Notes: generated by a model not told the origin, from the sequence alone. Positions 41,669 through 50,466 are shown, numbered from the stretch's first letter. The stretch is DNA of 64,000 nucleotides from Rhizobium sp. Root708 (GCF_001429725.1 NZ_LMHV01000043.1:344288-408287), one strand, 5' to 3'. Numbers and translations: made by a program.

Positions 41669-43027
41669 ATGACAGACAACACAATGCATCTCGCGGCCGA
41701 GACAACGGCCAAGAAAAAGATGAACCTGGTGCAGCTTACCTTCATCGTCGCGGTCAACATGATGGGATCGGGCATTATCATGCTGCCCGCCAACATGGCG
41801 CAGGTCGGCGCGATCTCGCTGCTGTCCTGGATCGTGACCGCCGTGGGATCGATGGCGATCGCCTACGGCTTCGCGCAGGCCGGCCTCTTCAACCAGCGGT
41901 CCGGCGGCATGTCCGCCTATGCCGAGGATGCCTACGGCAAGGACGGCTACTTCCTGGTCTTCTTCCTGTACTTCCTGTCGCTTGCCGTCGGCAACGTCGC
42001 CATCGGCATCTCGGCGGTCGGCTATCTTGCCGGCTTCTTTCCTGTCCTCACCTCGACGCCTGTAATGACCTGCCTGGCGCTGATCGTTCTTCTGTGGCTG
42101 ACGACAGCCGCGAATTTCGGCGGCGCGCGTATCACCGGGCGCATCGGCTCGATCACGGTATGGGGCGTCATCATCCCTGTCGGGCTGCTGTCGATCATTG
42201 GCTGGTTCTGGTTCAGCTCCACCACATTCGGCGCCGCCTGGAATCCGAAAGGGCTGTCGCTCGCGCAGGGTATGGGATCCAGCATCTCCCTGACGCTATG
42301 GGCGTTCCTCGGCATGGAATCGGCGGCACAGAATTCCGACGCCGTCGAAAATCCGAAACGCGACGTGCCGCTCGCCTGCATGTTCGGCACGCTCGGCGCC
42401 GCTGCCATCTACATCCTGTCGACGACGGTGATCCAGGGTATCGTGCCGAACGCCGATCTCGCCGCATCCACCGGACCGTTCGCGCTCGCCTATGCCACCA
42501 TGTTCAATCCCACGATCGGCTCGATCATCATGGCGCTTGCGGTGCTTGCCTGCCTCGGCTCGCTGCTCGGCTGGCAGTTCACCATCGCGCAGACGGCGCG
42601 CAGCGCGGCGCAGGAGAGAATGTTCCCCGCGATCTTCTCGCGCGTGAACGAACTGGGCGCGCCAGTGCCCGGCATGATCATCCTCGGCATCGTGCAGACG
42701 GGCCTTGCGCTGATGACCATCTCGCCGACGCTCAGCGAACAGTTCTCGGCACTCGTCAATCTCGCGGTTGTCACGAACGTGCTGCCTTACATCATCGCTC
42801 TGTCGGCGCTCTTCGTGATGATGAAGAACGCCGGCGTGCCGCAGGCGAAATACCGGCTCAACGCCATCGTCGTCATGATCGGCATGCTCTACAGCGTGTT
42901 CGCAATCTATGCGTCGGGCAAGGACGCCGTGCTTGGCGGGATGCTGGTCACGGGTATCGGTTTCATCATCTACGGCCTGATCGCGCCGCGCTTCAGCGGT
43001 GGCGCCAATCGCGTGCCGGCGGAATAG
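41669..43027 (+). CDS. potE: putrescine:ornithine antiporter PotE-like
   Basis: 452 residues, 12 transmembrane helices. Long stretches agree with E. coli PotE as I remember it: VNMMGSGIIMLPANMAQVGA (helix 1), A-N-F-G-G-A-R-I-T-G and I-S-L-T-L-W-A-F-L-G-M-E-S-A (helix 6), and LLGWQFTIAQTARSAAQE. The exchange of external ornithine for internal putrescine, joined to decarboxylation, consumes a cytoplasmic proton and makes proton motive force. It follows the decarboxylases by 18 bp and so joins their operon. The ATG is preceded by GGACGGGAGGAACC. Confidence 0.9.
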   Translation: MTDNTMHLAAETTAKKKMNLVQLTFIVAVNMMGSGIIMLPANMAQVGAISLLSWIVTAVGSMAIAYGFAQAGLFNQRSGGMSAYAEDAYGKDGYFLVFFLYFLSLAVGNVAIGISAVGYLAGFFPVLTSTPVMTCLALIVLLWLTTAANFGGARITGRIGSITVWGVIIPVGLLSIIGWFWFSSTTFGAAWNPKGLSLAQGMGSSISLTLWAFLGMESAAQNSDAVENPKRDVPLACMFGTLGAAAIYILSTTVIQGIVPNADLAASTGPFALAYATMFNPTIGSIIMALAVLACLGSLLGWQFTIAQTARSAAQERMFPAIFSRVNELGAPVPGMIILGIVQTGLALMTISPTLSEQFSALVNLAVVTNVLPYIIALSALFVMMKNAGVPQAKYRLNAIVVMIGMLYSVFAIYASGKDAVLGGMLVTGIGFIIYGLIAPRFSGGANRVPAE

Positions 43028-43040
43028 GGGAGGACTCACC

Positions 43041-43970
43041 ATGTCAAGGAGCAAAGCTCGCTTCGCCGCCATGGCGGCCACCGTCGTCGCGGGCGCAATC
43101 GCAACTGTCGCCTGGATGTCGCCGGCGCAAGCACAGACCCTGGACCGTATCCGCTCCAGCAGCGCGCTGAAACTCGGCTACGATCCGGATGCAAAGCCGT
43201 TCTCGTTCGGTGCGGATCAGAGCAAGCCGGAGGGCTATGCGGTCGCGCTCTGCAACGGGATCGCGGAAAGCATCAAGACGCAGCTGAACCTGCCGCAATT
43301 GAACGTTGAGTGGGTTTCACTCGCGGGTGATGCCGGAACGCATGCCGTCAAGGACGGCACGGCGGATCTCCTCTGCGGGGCCGAACCGGTGACGCTCAGC
43401 CGCCGGCAGGAAGTCTCGTTCTCGATCCCGATCTTCCCGAGCGGCACTGGCGCGCTGCTCAACGCCAGTTCGCCGCTGGCGCTGCGCGAGGTCCTGCAAT
43501 ACGGCCAGCCGTCGAGCCGGCCAGTCTGGCGCGGTTCGCCGGCCCGCACGATCCTCGAGCACAAGACGTTCTCGTCGATCGCCGGATCCTCAAGCGAACG
43601 CTGGCTCTCCGACAGGATCAAGACCTTCCAGCTTGCCGCGACGGCAACGCCCGTCAGCAGCTACCAGCAGGGGATCGAGCGCGTGCTCGACGGCAGCTCC
43701 GCCGTGCTCTTCGGAGACATGCCGCTGCTGATGGATGCCGCCGCCCGCAACAGCGACTCCGGCAACCTCATCGTCCTGCAGCGTCATTTTACCTATGAAC
43801 CGCTTGGGCTCGAGTTGGCGCGTGGTGACGAGGATTTCCGGCTCGCGGTGGATCGCGCCCTGAGCCAGATTTACGCCTCGCAGGATTTCCGCGCCTTCTT
43901 CACCACCTGGTTCGGTCCGCCCGATGATGCGACGGTGACGTTCTTCCGGCAGACGGCTTTGCCGGAATAG
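43041..43970 (+). CDS. periplasmic solute-binding protein (family 3, amino-acid type)
   Basis: 309 residues. A signal peptide (about 1-32, ending S-P-A-Q-A-Q-T) leads to a two-lobed family-3 binding protein: L-K-L-G-Y-D-P-D-A-K-P-F-S-F, then GYAVALCNGIAESIKTQLNL, then V-K-D-G-T-A-D-L-L-C-G-A-E-P-V-T. It probably binds an amino acid or amine, but no permease or ATPase gene is nearby, so it may sense or deliver rather than act as part of an ABC importer. It ends the decarboxylase operon, 13 bp after potE, and a terminator follows. GGGGAGGA precedes the ATG. Confidence 0.85.
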   Translation: MSRSKARFAAMAATVVAGAIATVAWMSPAQAQTLDRIRSSSALKLGYDPDAKPFSFGADQSKPEGYAVALCNGIAESIKTQLNLPQLNVEWVSLAGDAGTHAVKDGTADLLCGAEPVTLSRRQEVSFSIPIFPSGTGALLNASSPLALREVLQYGQPSSRPVWRGSPARTILEHKTFSSIAGSSSERWLSDRIKTFQLAATATPVSSYQQGIERVLDGSSAVLFGDMPLLMDAAARNSDSGNLIVLQRHFTYEPLGLELARGDEDFRLAVDRALSQIYASQDFRAFFTTWFGPPDDATVTFFRQTALPE

Positions 43971-44010
43971 CCCGCGGTTGAATACTATCGGAAAACCCCT
44001 GTGATATCTG

Positions 44011-44037
44011 GAACGCGGCTCTCTGCCGCGTTCTGTT
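44011..44037 (+). terminator. terminator of the decarboxylase-potE operon
   Basis: GAACGCGGC, a 5-nt loop and GCCGCGTTC form a 9-bp stem (44011-44033) followed by TGTTTTG, 40 bp after the binding-protein stop. Confidence 0.75.
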
Positions 44038-44188
44038 TTGGTGCCGGTTATCCTTGCGGCTGTGATCTCCGCCGAAGGTCCGAAAGCCCGGTTCCCGAAG
44101 CTGCTGATTATTTGCTCGGCCGGGAACGATCCGGTCCCCCAGCGATTTCGTATGACTCTGAGGAATGAGTTGAATGCGGAGCTGATCA

Positions 44189-44425
44189 ATGAGCCGAGCG
44201 CGCGGCCGCAGAAAACTGATGCTGAGACTTCCCGACATCAGGCATATTCTGGGAAACATCGCCAGTGAGCCGATGGGCGAGATGTTCGAAGCCTATGATC
44301 TGGCTGTCGATGCACTCGATCGTTTCCGGATACAGACTCCCCCGGAACAGAAGCTGATAACGGAATACGAGCAGCTGTGTGAGGAGATAGAGCAGGAAGT
44401 GGTCGTCTACTGCACGGGCCGCTGA
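44189..44425 (+). CDS. small hypothetical protein
   Basis: 78 residues. A basic start (MSRARGRRK) is followed by predicted helices rich in Leu and Glu (ALDRFRIQTPPEQKLITEYE, then Q-L-C-E-E-I-E-Q-E-V-V-V). No family recognised. GGAG lies seven bases before the ATG. An internal ATG at 44219 could be the start instead. It is convergent with the AI-2E transporter. Confidence 0.55.
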   Translation: MSRARGRRKLMLRLPDIRHILGNIASEPMGEMFEAYDLAVDALDRFRIQTPPEQKLITEYEQLCEEIEQEVVVYCTGR

Positions 44426-44453
44426 AACCGCAGTTCTGAACCGCTCAGAGCCA

Positions 44454-45605
44454 TTACACCCTTTCCGGTTCGGCGCCGACCGATGGTGTGGTTTCAAGCG
44501 CGGTCGGCGATGGCCAGGCCCATGCCTTCAACAGTTCGTAGAAGACGCTGAGGACAACGGGCCCCAGGAACAGGCCGAGGAGGCCGTTCGAAAGCGTTCC
44601 CCCGATAACACCGATAAGGATCACCGGCATCGGCGTCGACAGACCCCGCGACATCAGGATCGGCTTCAATATGTTGTCGACCACGGTAATGGGCACGGCG
44701 ACGATGGTGAAGGCGAGCGCGATGCCGGGCGGCCAGGAAAACCAGACCCATATCATGATCGGCAGCAGCACAAGCCCGGGACCGAGCTGCATGATGCAAA
44801 GGATGAATGTCACGAAGGTAAGGACGCCGCGTGCCGGAATGCCGAAGAAGGCGAAGCACAATCCGCAGAGCAGCGTCTGCAGGAAGGCGACGCCGATCAC
44901 GCCACGCGACACGTTGCGCACCGTGGCTCCGGCAAGCCGCGCAAATCCAACGCCCTTGTCGCCGCCGATCCGGCTCGCCAGATGCTGGACGGCATCCGCG
45001 AGCCGGGCCGATCGCGTCAGAAAGATACCGGAGAGGATGATCGAGACGACGAAGCTCAGCACGCCGCCGCCGATCGAGGCAAGTTTTGCAACGATGACGC
45101 CCGTGACTTCGCGAATGGGCGCCTGAAACTTGACGAGGGTGGTAGCGAGATCACCGGCGACCTGGTTCCAGGAATCGTAGATCTTTTGCCCGACGACAGG
45201 CCAGTCGCGAATGGCCTCCGGCGCCGAGGGAAGCGCAAAATGCTCCGTCCACAATTTGCCCACCAGCCCCTGCAGCCCATCGGCAAAGTTGACGGCAACC
45301 AGCGCAAGCGGTGCGATGATCAGGACAAGGCAGCCGACGACGATCACGATCGCGGCGATGACAGGTCTGTTTCCGATCAGCCTCGAGATCGCCGCGAACA
45401 AGGGAAAGAGCGCCACCGCGAGAATGGCGGACCAGATGACGATCAGCGCAAACGGAGCGATGAGGACGAAGGTCCAATAGGCGAACAAGCCGATGATGCC
45501 CAACCGGACGAGATCGCTTACTCTCGCCTCGATCGAGATCTGTCCGCCTCCGCCTGCCGGCATCGCCTTGTCGCTCGTCTGCTCCACCGTCGCCCCCGCC
45601 GCCAT
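44454..45605 (-). CDS. AI-2E family transporter (PerM-like)
   Basis: 383 residues with about eight transmembrane helices, two near residues 35-70, one near 85-110 and five in the C-terminal half. V-P-I-T-V-V-D-N-I-L-K-P-I-L-M-S-R-G and L-I-G-V-I-G-G-T-L-S-N-G-L-L-G-L-F-L-G-P are family hallmarks. Members are proposed to export autoinducer-2 or to exchange sodium for protons; neither is certain. It is the last gene of a minus-strand unit SulP-PPK2-AI-2E, 18 bp after PPK2. Confidence 0.85.
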   Translation of the reverse strand: MAAGATVEQTSDKAMPAGGGGQISIEARVSDLVRLGIIGLFAYWTFVLIAPFALIVIWSAILAVALFPLFAAISRLIGNRPVIAAIVIVVGCLVLIIAPLALVAVNFADGLQGLVGKLWTEHFALPSAPEAIRDWPVVGQKIYDSWNQVAGDLATTLVKFQAPIREVTGVIVAKLASIGGGVLSFVVSIILSGIFLTRSARLADAVQHLASRIGGDKGVGFARLAGATVRNVSRGVIGVAFLQTLLCGLCFAFFGIPARGVLTFVTFILCIMQLGPGLVLLPIMIWVWFSWPPGIALAFTIVAVPITVVDNILKPILMSRGLSTPMPVILIGVIGGTLSNGLLGLFLGPVVLSVFYELLKAWAWPSPTALETTPSVGAEPERV

Positions 45606-45623
45606 GCTTCTCCCCGGTCGATC

Positions 45624-46466
45624 CTATGACGTCGTATCGGGCACGACGTGGCGGACGCTGTTGTCTTCAATGTAGCTCGACGGCCGCTTTTGACGCTTCC
45701 CGAGATCGGGCGCGTCAAACTTCACGCGCTCGTAGGGGATGGATTGCAGGATGTGCGAGATGCAGTTGACGCGGGCGCGCTTCTTGTCGTCCGACGGCAC
45801 GATCCACCACGGCGCGTGGTTGCTATCCGTCATCCGCAGCATCTCGTCGTAGACCCGGGTATAGTCCCACCAGCGCTGGTAGGATTCGACATCCATCGGG
45901 CTCAGCTTCCACTGCCGCATCGGGTCATCGATGCGACGACGGAATCTCCGCTCCTGTTCGTCTTCGCTGACCGTCAGGAAGTATTTGAGCAGGATCACGC
46001 CGCTTTCGACGATGGCTGCTTCAAAGCGCGGCGCCAGTTCGAGGAAGCGCTGGGCCTTCTTGTCGCTGCAGAAGCCCATGACGCGATCGACGCCGGCGCG
46101 GTTGTACCAGCTGCGATCAAATATCACCGCTTCGCCGGCGGCCGGCAGGTGCGCGATATAGCGCTGCATGTAGATCTGTGATTTTTCGCGGTCGGTCGGC
46201 GCCGGCAGGGCGACGACGCGAAAGACGCGCGGGCTCACCCGCTCGGTGATCCGCTTGATCATGCCACCCTTGCCGGCGGCGTCGCGTCCCTCGAAAATGA
46301 TCACGACCCTTGCGCCGGATTTCTTCATCCAGGCTTGCAGATGGGCAAGTTCGACCTGCAGCCGAACGATCTCCTTGTCGTAATCCCACGACTTCTTCTT
46401 CTTTTTGTCCTTGCCGCTGCGGCCTGCATCGCCATTGATTTGCTTGGGCTCGTAATTCTCGTCCAT
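45624..46466 (-). CDS. ppk2: polyphosphate kinase 2 family protein
   Basis: 280 residues. Walker A G-R-D-A-A-G-K-G-G is at 60-68; F-D-R-S-W-Y-N-R-A-G-V near 118 is the Walker B-type segment; the lid is R-F-R-R-R-I-D-D-P. PPK2 enzymes use inorganic polyphosphate to phosphorylate nucleoside mono- or diphosphates, or run in reverse. The length fits the single-domain class. The N-terminus is very basic (K-D-K-K-K-K-K). It is between SulP and AI-2E transporter genes, with 18-bp gaps on both sides, so it is cotranscribed with membrane transporters. Confidence 0.92.
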   Translation of the reverse strand: MDENYEPKQINGDAGRSGKDKKKKKSWDYDKEIVRLQVELAHLQAWMKKSGARVVIIFEGRDAAGKGGMIKRITERVSPRVFRVVALPAPTDREKSQIYMQRYIAHLPAAGEAVIFDRSWYNRAGVDRVMGFCSDKKAQRFLELAPRFEAAIVESGVILLKYFLTVSEDEQERRFRRRIDDPMRQWKLSPMDVESYQRWWDYTRVYDEMLRMTDSNHAPWWIVPSDDKKRARVNCISHILQSIPYERVKFDAPDLGKRQKRPSSYIEDNSVRHVVPDTTS

Positions 46467-46484
46467 GGTTCTCCCTCCGTGCTG

Positions 46485-48200
46485 CTAAACTGCGCTGCCT
46501 GCCGATGCATTGCCGGGCTGGTCGAAGTCTCCGATCAGCGCCCGCAACGCCTCTTCCCTGCCGTTGAACAGGTTTTGAGCGCCGATCGCCTTGATCACCC
46601 CGGCGCGGGTGAGAAGGCCGCGGCTTTCTTCGCTGAGGTCCGCGATCGCGAATGTGATGTTGCGCCTGGCAAGAATCTCGGCCACGGCATCGAGCGCGGC
46701 AGCGCCCGTGCTGTCGATCTGCGTGACAGCGCTGGCGTCGAGCACAAGGCACCGGGTGTCCGCAGGGAGATCTTTTATGACCGAGCTTAACCGCATGCGA
46801 ACGTAGTCGGCGTTGTAGAAGAGGATGTTTCCCTGAATGGCGAAGACGGCGGCGCCGTCGACGGGCCGCGCTTCCGGGTGGCGGGCAAGGTCGAAGAAAC
46901 CGTGCCGGCCTTCGATGCGGCCAAGCAGCCCGTCGCGCGGAAACATCGTCTGGCGCAGAAGATAGACCAGTGTCGCGGCGACCGCGACGATGACGCCGTT
47001 GAGCACGCCGAAGCTGATGGCGCCCCACATGGCAATCAGCGCGAAGATGAACTCCATGCGGCTGATCCGCCAGATCTTCCGAAGCTCGTGAACGTCGATG
47101 AGGCTGATCGCCGCCATCGCCAGGATTGCGGCAAGGGCCGGAATCGGAAGGATGCGCAGTGCGCTGTGCAGGAAAACCAGCGCCGCGATCAGCGTCGCCG
47201 CCGAGACGAGGCCGGCTGCCTGCGACACGCCGCCGGTCGAAAGGTTGATCGCCGTGCGTGAATCCGAAACGCTGATCGGGAACGAGCCGAAGAGCCCCGG
47301 CGCGATGTTCGCGGCGCCAAGCCCGATAAGCTCCTGGTTGGCGTCGACCTCTTCGCCGGTTCGCGAGCCGAAGCTGCGCGCCGCGACGATTCCCGCCCCG
47401 AAGCTGACGAGGAAGATCGCGGCCGAGCCGAGCACGATCTTGTCGAGCGGCATCTGATGCAGCGCAGGCAGCGAGAAGCTCGGCAGGCCGCTTGGAATAT
47501 CGCCGACGACGGCGATGCCGCGCCCCTGGAAATCGAAGAGGGCGGAGAGCACGACGGAGAGGACGACGACGACGACCGGTCCCGGAATCTTGGGCTGGAA
47601 GGTCCGGATGATCCACAGCAATGCGAACATCGCAAGACCAAGAAGCAGCGAGGGCCAGTGGATCAGGCCGCTCTTGCCGGCGATCTCGAAGAGCGGCGGG
47701 ACCAACCCATCGGATTCGATCTTCACCCCGGTAAAGCGGCTGATCTGGCCGACAAGGATCGACAGCGACACCCCGGCGAAAAAGCCGACGAGGATGGGTC
47801 GCGACAGGAAACTTGCGAGAACGCCGAGGCGCAGCAGCTTGGCGGCGATGCAGCAGATGCCGACGCCGAGCGCAAGCGCCGATGCGATGGCAATCCGGTC
47901 GACCGGCGTACCAACGGGGTAGGCGGCAACGATCGTTCCCATCGCCGCCGCGAGCACGGTCATGGTAGCCGCATCCGGACCGACGACGAGGAGCCTTGAG
48001 GGACCGAAGATCGCATAGGCGATCGGCGCGACGATGCTGGCGTAGATGCCCGTTTCCGGCGGCAGGCCGGCGATGGCGGGATAGGCGATGGCGCTCGGCA
48101 GGCCGACGGCCGCAATAGACAGGCCGGCCGGGATATCGCTCTTCAGCCAATCCCTGCTGAAGCCGCTCAGGCCTCGCAACATTGGAAGACTGCCTATCAC
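46485..48200 (-). CDS. SulP-family anion transporter with STAS domain
   Basis: 571 residues. About 12-14 transmembrane helices (20-420) with the SulP signature region L-P-S-A-I-A-Y-P-A-I-A-G-L-P-P-E-T-G and F-G-S-R-T-G-E-E-V-D-A-N-Q-E-L-I-G-L. A C-terminal STAS domain (about 445-560) has D-T-R-C-L-V-L-D-A-S-A-V-T-Q-I-D-S-T-G. It likely carries sulfate, bicarbonate or another anion, either as uniporter or with a cation. It begins the SulP-PPK2-AI-2E unit. A partial hairpin separates it from the upstream HlyD gene. Confidence 0.88.
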   Translation of the reverse strand: MIGSLPMLRGLSGFSRDWLKSDIPAGLSIAAVGLPSAIAYPAIAGLPPETGIYASIVAPIAYAIFGPSRLLVVGPDAATMTVLAAAMGTIVAAYPVGTPVDRIAIASALALGVGICCIAAKLLRLGVLASFLSRPILVGFFAGVSLSILVGQISRFTGVKIESDGLVPPLFEIAGKSGLIHWPSLLLGLAMFALLWIIRTFQPKIPGPVVVVVLSVVLSALFDFQGRGIAVVGDIPSGLPSFSLPALHQMPLDKIVLGSAAIFLVSFGAGIVAARSFGSRTGEEVDANQELIGLGAANIAPGLFGSFPISVSDSRTAINLSTGGVSQAAGLVSAATLIAALVFLHSALRILPIPALAAILAMAAISLIDVHELRKIWRISRMEFIFALIAMWGAISFGVLNGVIVAVAATLVYLLRQTMFPRDGLLGRIEGRHGFFDLARHPEARPVDGAAVFAIQGNILFYNADYVRMRLSSVIKDLPADTRCLVLDASAVTQIDSTGAAALDAVAEILARRNITFAIADLSEESRGLLTRAGVIKAIGAQNLFNGREEALRALIGDFDQPGNASAGSAV

Positions 48201-48243
48201 CGCGGGCTCCTTATCGCTTCGTCTTCGGCATTCCCGTATTGGT

Positions 48244-48272
48244 GTCGACCCCGCCCGAAGGACGGGGCCGAC
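48244..48272. terminator. hairpin between hlyD-like and sulP-like genes
   Basis: GTCGACCCCG and CGGGGCCGAC pair with one mismatch around a 9-nt loop. It lies between the HlyD stop and the SulP start, so it may limit read-through. There is no T run. Confidence 0.35.
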
Positions 48273-48281
48273 CTTCTCCCC

Positions 48282-49439
48282 TCAGTGTTCGAGGAACACG
48301 TAGTTCATCCAGCTGCTCATCCGCAAAAGCACCTTCCGGAGAACGGCGACGTGGTGCCAGTGGTGCGTATAGACGGCAACCTCGGCGACGACACCGCCTG
48401 GCAGCTGGTATCCCTCCGTGCTTTCCAGAAGCTCGATGCTGGCGATCGTCTGGCCGGGTGCGGCGCGTTCGGGCGACTGCGGGTCGATCAGCGCGCCTGA
48501 CGGCTGCAACTGGCCCTGCGCCATGACGTCGATGATCCCTTGCACACGGGCCTTGAAGATCTTGCCCGGAACCGCTTTGAAGGCCACTTCGGCATCGTCG
48601 CCGACGTTGACGCGTTGCAGCGAGTTCTGGATGAAGGCGGCGCCGAGCATCTGATCCTGGCTGTCGATGAAGACCATGACCGGGCGCAGCGGAAGCGGGT
48701 TCGCCATCATCCCCGGGCGCAGGAAGACCTGGGTGACGTAGCCGTCGCTCGGTGCGCGGACCGTCGTCTGATCGAGTTCGTATTGCGCGTTGGCGAGTTC
48801 GGCCTGAAGCCGGGCGACGGTGGGGTTGGTACCGTTGATTTCCGATTCATAGGCCAGTCTTGCCTGCGTGGCCTGGGCGCGGGCGGTATCGACCGTGGCC
48901 TCCGCCGTCAGGTAGATGCCCCTGCGGTTTTCGACTTCGAGTTCGGAGTAGACGGCGCCCTTGCCGCTCGACTTCGAGTTTTCGTTCGATGCCTGGAATT
49001 TTTCGAAAGCCTGCTGCGAACGGTCGCGCGATGCTTCCGCACCGACGACGGCCGCGTTGGCGGCGTCGAGCGCCGCTTTCAACTGCAGCACCGTCTGCTT
49101 GGCTTCGGCGAGCGCCGCGGTCTTCTGGTCGACCGTGAACTGGTAGGGGCGCGGATCGATGCGGAAGAGAATGTCGCCCTTCTTCAGCGGCGCGTTGGGT
49201 GTCACCGGCACCTCGACAACCTGGCCTCCCACTGTCGGAATGACCGGCGCGGAGGTGAAGTAGATGCGCGCGTCGCTGGTGTACGGATGATTGTAGCTCA
49301 TCAGCAGCAGCAGCGTCCCGATCAGGAAGATGCCGCCGAGAACTGATGTCGCCAGCGTCCACTGGTTCACCGGAATGCGGAAGATCTTGAAGATCGCGTA
49401 GCAGAGCGCGGCATAGGTGAGGATGAGAAGCAGGTCCAT
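48282..49439 (-). CDS. HlyD-family membrane fusion/efflux protein (YiaV-like)
   Basis: 385 residues. Two N-terminal transmembrane segments (about 3-20 and 30-48) are followed by a biotinyl-lipoyl domain (V-P-V-T-P-N-A-P-L-K-K-G-D-I-L-F-R-I), a long helical hairpin (about 95-205; KTAALAEAKQTVLQLKAALD) and a second lipoyl and barrel half (V-R-A-P-S-D-G-Y-V-T-Q-V). It should link an inner-membrane component to the envelope. It is paired with a DUF3302 protein as in YiaV-YiaW. Its ATG overlaps the DUF3302 stop by one base (TGATG). Confidence 0.87.
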   Translation of the reverse strand: MDLLLILTYAALCYAIFKIFRIPVNQWTLATSVLGGIFLIGTLLLLMSYNHPYTSDARIYFTSAPVIPTVGGQVVEVPVTPNAPLKKGDILFRIDPRPYQFTVDQKTAALAEAKQTVLQLKAALDAANAAVVGAEASRDRSQQAFEKFQASNENSKSSGKGAVYSELEVENRRGIYLTAEATVDTARAQATQARLAYESEINGTNPTVARLQAELANAQYELDQTTVRAPSDGYVTQVFLRPGMMANPLPLRPVMVFIDSQDQMLGAAFIQNSLQRVNVGDDAEVAFKAVPGKIFKARVQGIIDVMAQGQLQPSGALIDPQSPERAAPGQTIASIELLESTEGYQLPGGVVAEVAVYTHHWHHVAVLRKVLLRMSSWMNYVFLEH

Positions 49440-49780
49440 CAGGCGGTTTCCTTGTCCGAGGCCTGTGCCTCAAGCTCGGCGATGCGGCCATGCAGGCGGG
49501 CGATTTCAGCGTTGGCTTCTGCAGCCGGCGACAGCTTCCCATCGGTGCGCATTCCCCAGCCGCGATCCTCGCGATAGAGCGTCGCCCAAATGAACAGGAA
49601 CGGCCAGATGGCATGCAGCGTGAAGAGACTGACCCAACCGGCGACATGAATGGCATCCTGATGCGGATGGTTTCTGGCTTTGGCCATCAGATGAGGAATG
49701 TCGTGGATGGCGATCACCGCGTAGAACAGCGTGATCACGACGAAGAACAGCACGCCCAGCGCAAAATAGTCGAGAAACAC
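49439..49780 (-). CDS. DUF3302 inner membrane protein (YiaW-like)
   Basis: 113 residues from GTG 49780, with GGGAGG four bases upstream; an open frame extends to 49873 but has no ribosome site. Two transmembrane helices (about 4-27 and 47-66) flank the conserved A-I-H-D-I-P-H-L-M-A-K-A-R-N-H-P-H-Q-D-A, and W-A-T-L-Y-R-E-D-R-G-W-G follows. This is DUF3302, the YiaW partner of the HlyD protein YiaV. The C-terminal tail is coiled-coil-like. Upstream are an Fnr-like box (49816) and the 17-bp element (49865). Confidence 0.85.
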   Translation of the reverse strand: MFLDYFALGVLFFVVITLFYAVIAIHDIPHLMAKARNHPHQDAIHVAGWVSLFTLHAIWPFLFIWATLYREDRGWGMRTDGKLSPAAEANAEIARLHGRIAELEAQASDKETA

Positions 49781-49815
49781 GACTCCTCCCTTCCGGCTTG
49801 CTCCAGCCGAGCCAT

Positions 49816-49829
49816 TTGATCGCGATCGA
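49816..49829 (-). promoter_or_regulatory. Fnr-like box upstream of DUF3302-hlyD
   Basis: TTGAT-CGCG-ATCGA matches 9 of 10 positions of TTGAT-N4-ATCAA and ends 36 bp before the GTG start. The CGCGATCG core also reads as a plain palindrome, so chance is possible. Confidence 0.4.
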
Positions 49830-49864
49830 TACCCCCGATAGTAGACCCGCTCCCGCGCAAACGC

Positions 49865-49881
49865 CCGTAGCATCGCGTAAC
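49865..49881 (-). promoter_or_regulatory. 17-bp element shared with 30121-30137
   Basis: CCGTAGCATCGCGTAAC is identical to the sequence before the FixL-like gene. In both places it stands 85-97 bp before a minus-strand start and is followed by [CA]TCTAT. See 30121. Confidence 0.5.
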
Positions 49882-50104
49882 ATCTATCGAGATGCGGACG
49901 ACCAGCGGCGATCCGGCGGCTATGTTGCGGAGATGGTGAAGCGGAGGCGAAATGACCGATCGAATGGCATCGGATCGCTTGCGCTGCAGGCGGATTGGTC
50001 GCCTCGAAAGCCGGCTACAGTAGGTTCGTGTATTATACGTCTGCACCCCAGTTGGCCTGTTATATAGTTTTCACGTCTGCTAGCGCAGTTCGGCGGGGGC
50101 GCAA

Positions 50105-50419
50105 ATGGCGTCGGGAGAACGTGGTTCGACATACCTGTCCGCCCTTGAGACGGCAGAGATATATTTCCCTGACCAGGCGAAGCTGGTGCAGCGGCTATTC
50201 TACGCAAATGAAGCCTTTCGCAGCATGTGTGAGGATCTCAAGGACGCCGCACGGACGCTGGCACACATCGAACACCTGCCTGAGGCGGTTCGAGAAGAGC
50301 GGCGGCAGGAATATGCGGGCCTGGTCGATGCCTTGCTGACGGAGATGGGCGAGGCGATCGCCCAATCGAAGATCGTGATGCTGAGGCGCTCGCCCGGCGC
50401 CACGCCGAAACTGCCGTGA
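50105..50419 (+). CDS. small hypothetical cytoplasmic protein
   Basis: 104 residues, mostly predicted helix: YFPDQAKLVQRLFYANEAFR, then S-M-C-E-D-L-K-D-A-A, then E-Y-A-G-L-V-D-A-L-L-T-E-M-G-E-A-I-A. No signal or membrane segment. I do not recognise a family. A G-rich stretch (GGCGGGGGCG) precedes the ATG. DUF3300 follows after 47 bp on the same strand. Confidence 0.6.
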   Translation: MASGERGSTYLSALETAEIYFPDQAKLVQRLFYANEAFRSMCEDLKDAARTLAHIEHLPEAVREERRQEYAGLVDALLTEMGEAIAQSKIVMLRRSPGATPKLP

Positions 50420-50466
50420 GGGTACGCATCATTCGACTGATTTGATTCAACGGAGGTCCATGCGCG

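Noticed and set aside
41497..43170. A 557-codon alternate frame over potE
   Set aside because: Arg/His-rich shadow translation; the PotE frame matches the family throughout.
46117..48150. A 677-codon frame on the same strand as SulP and PPK2 but shifted
   Set aside because: Low-complexity Arg/Pro/Gly translation without domain features; the overlapping SulP and PPK2 frames carry all known motifs.
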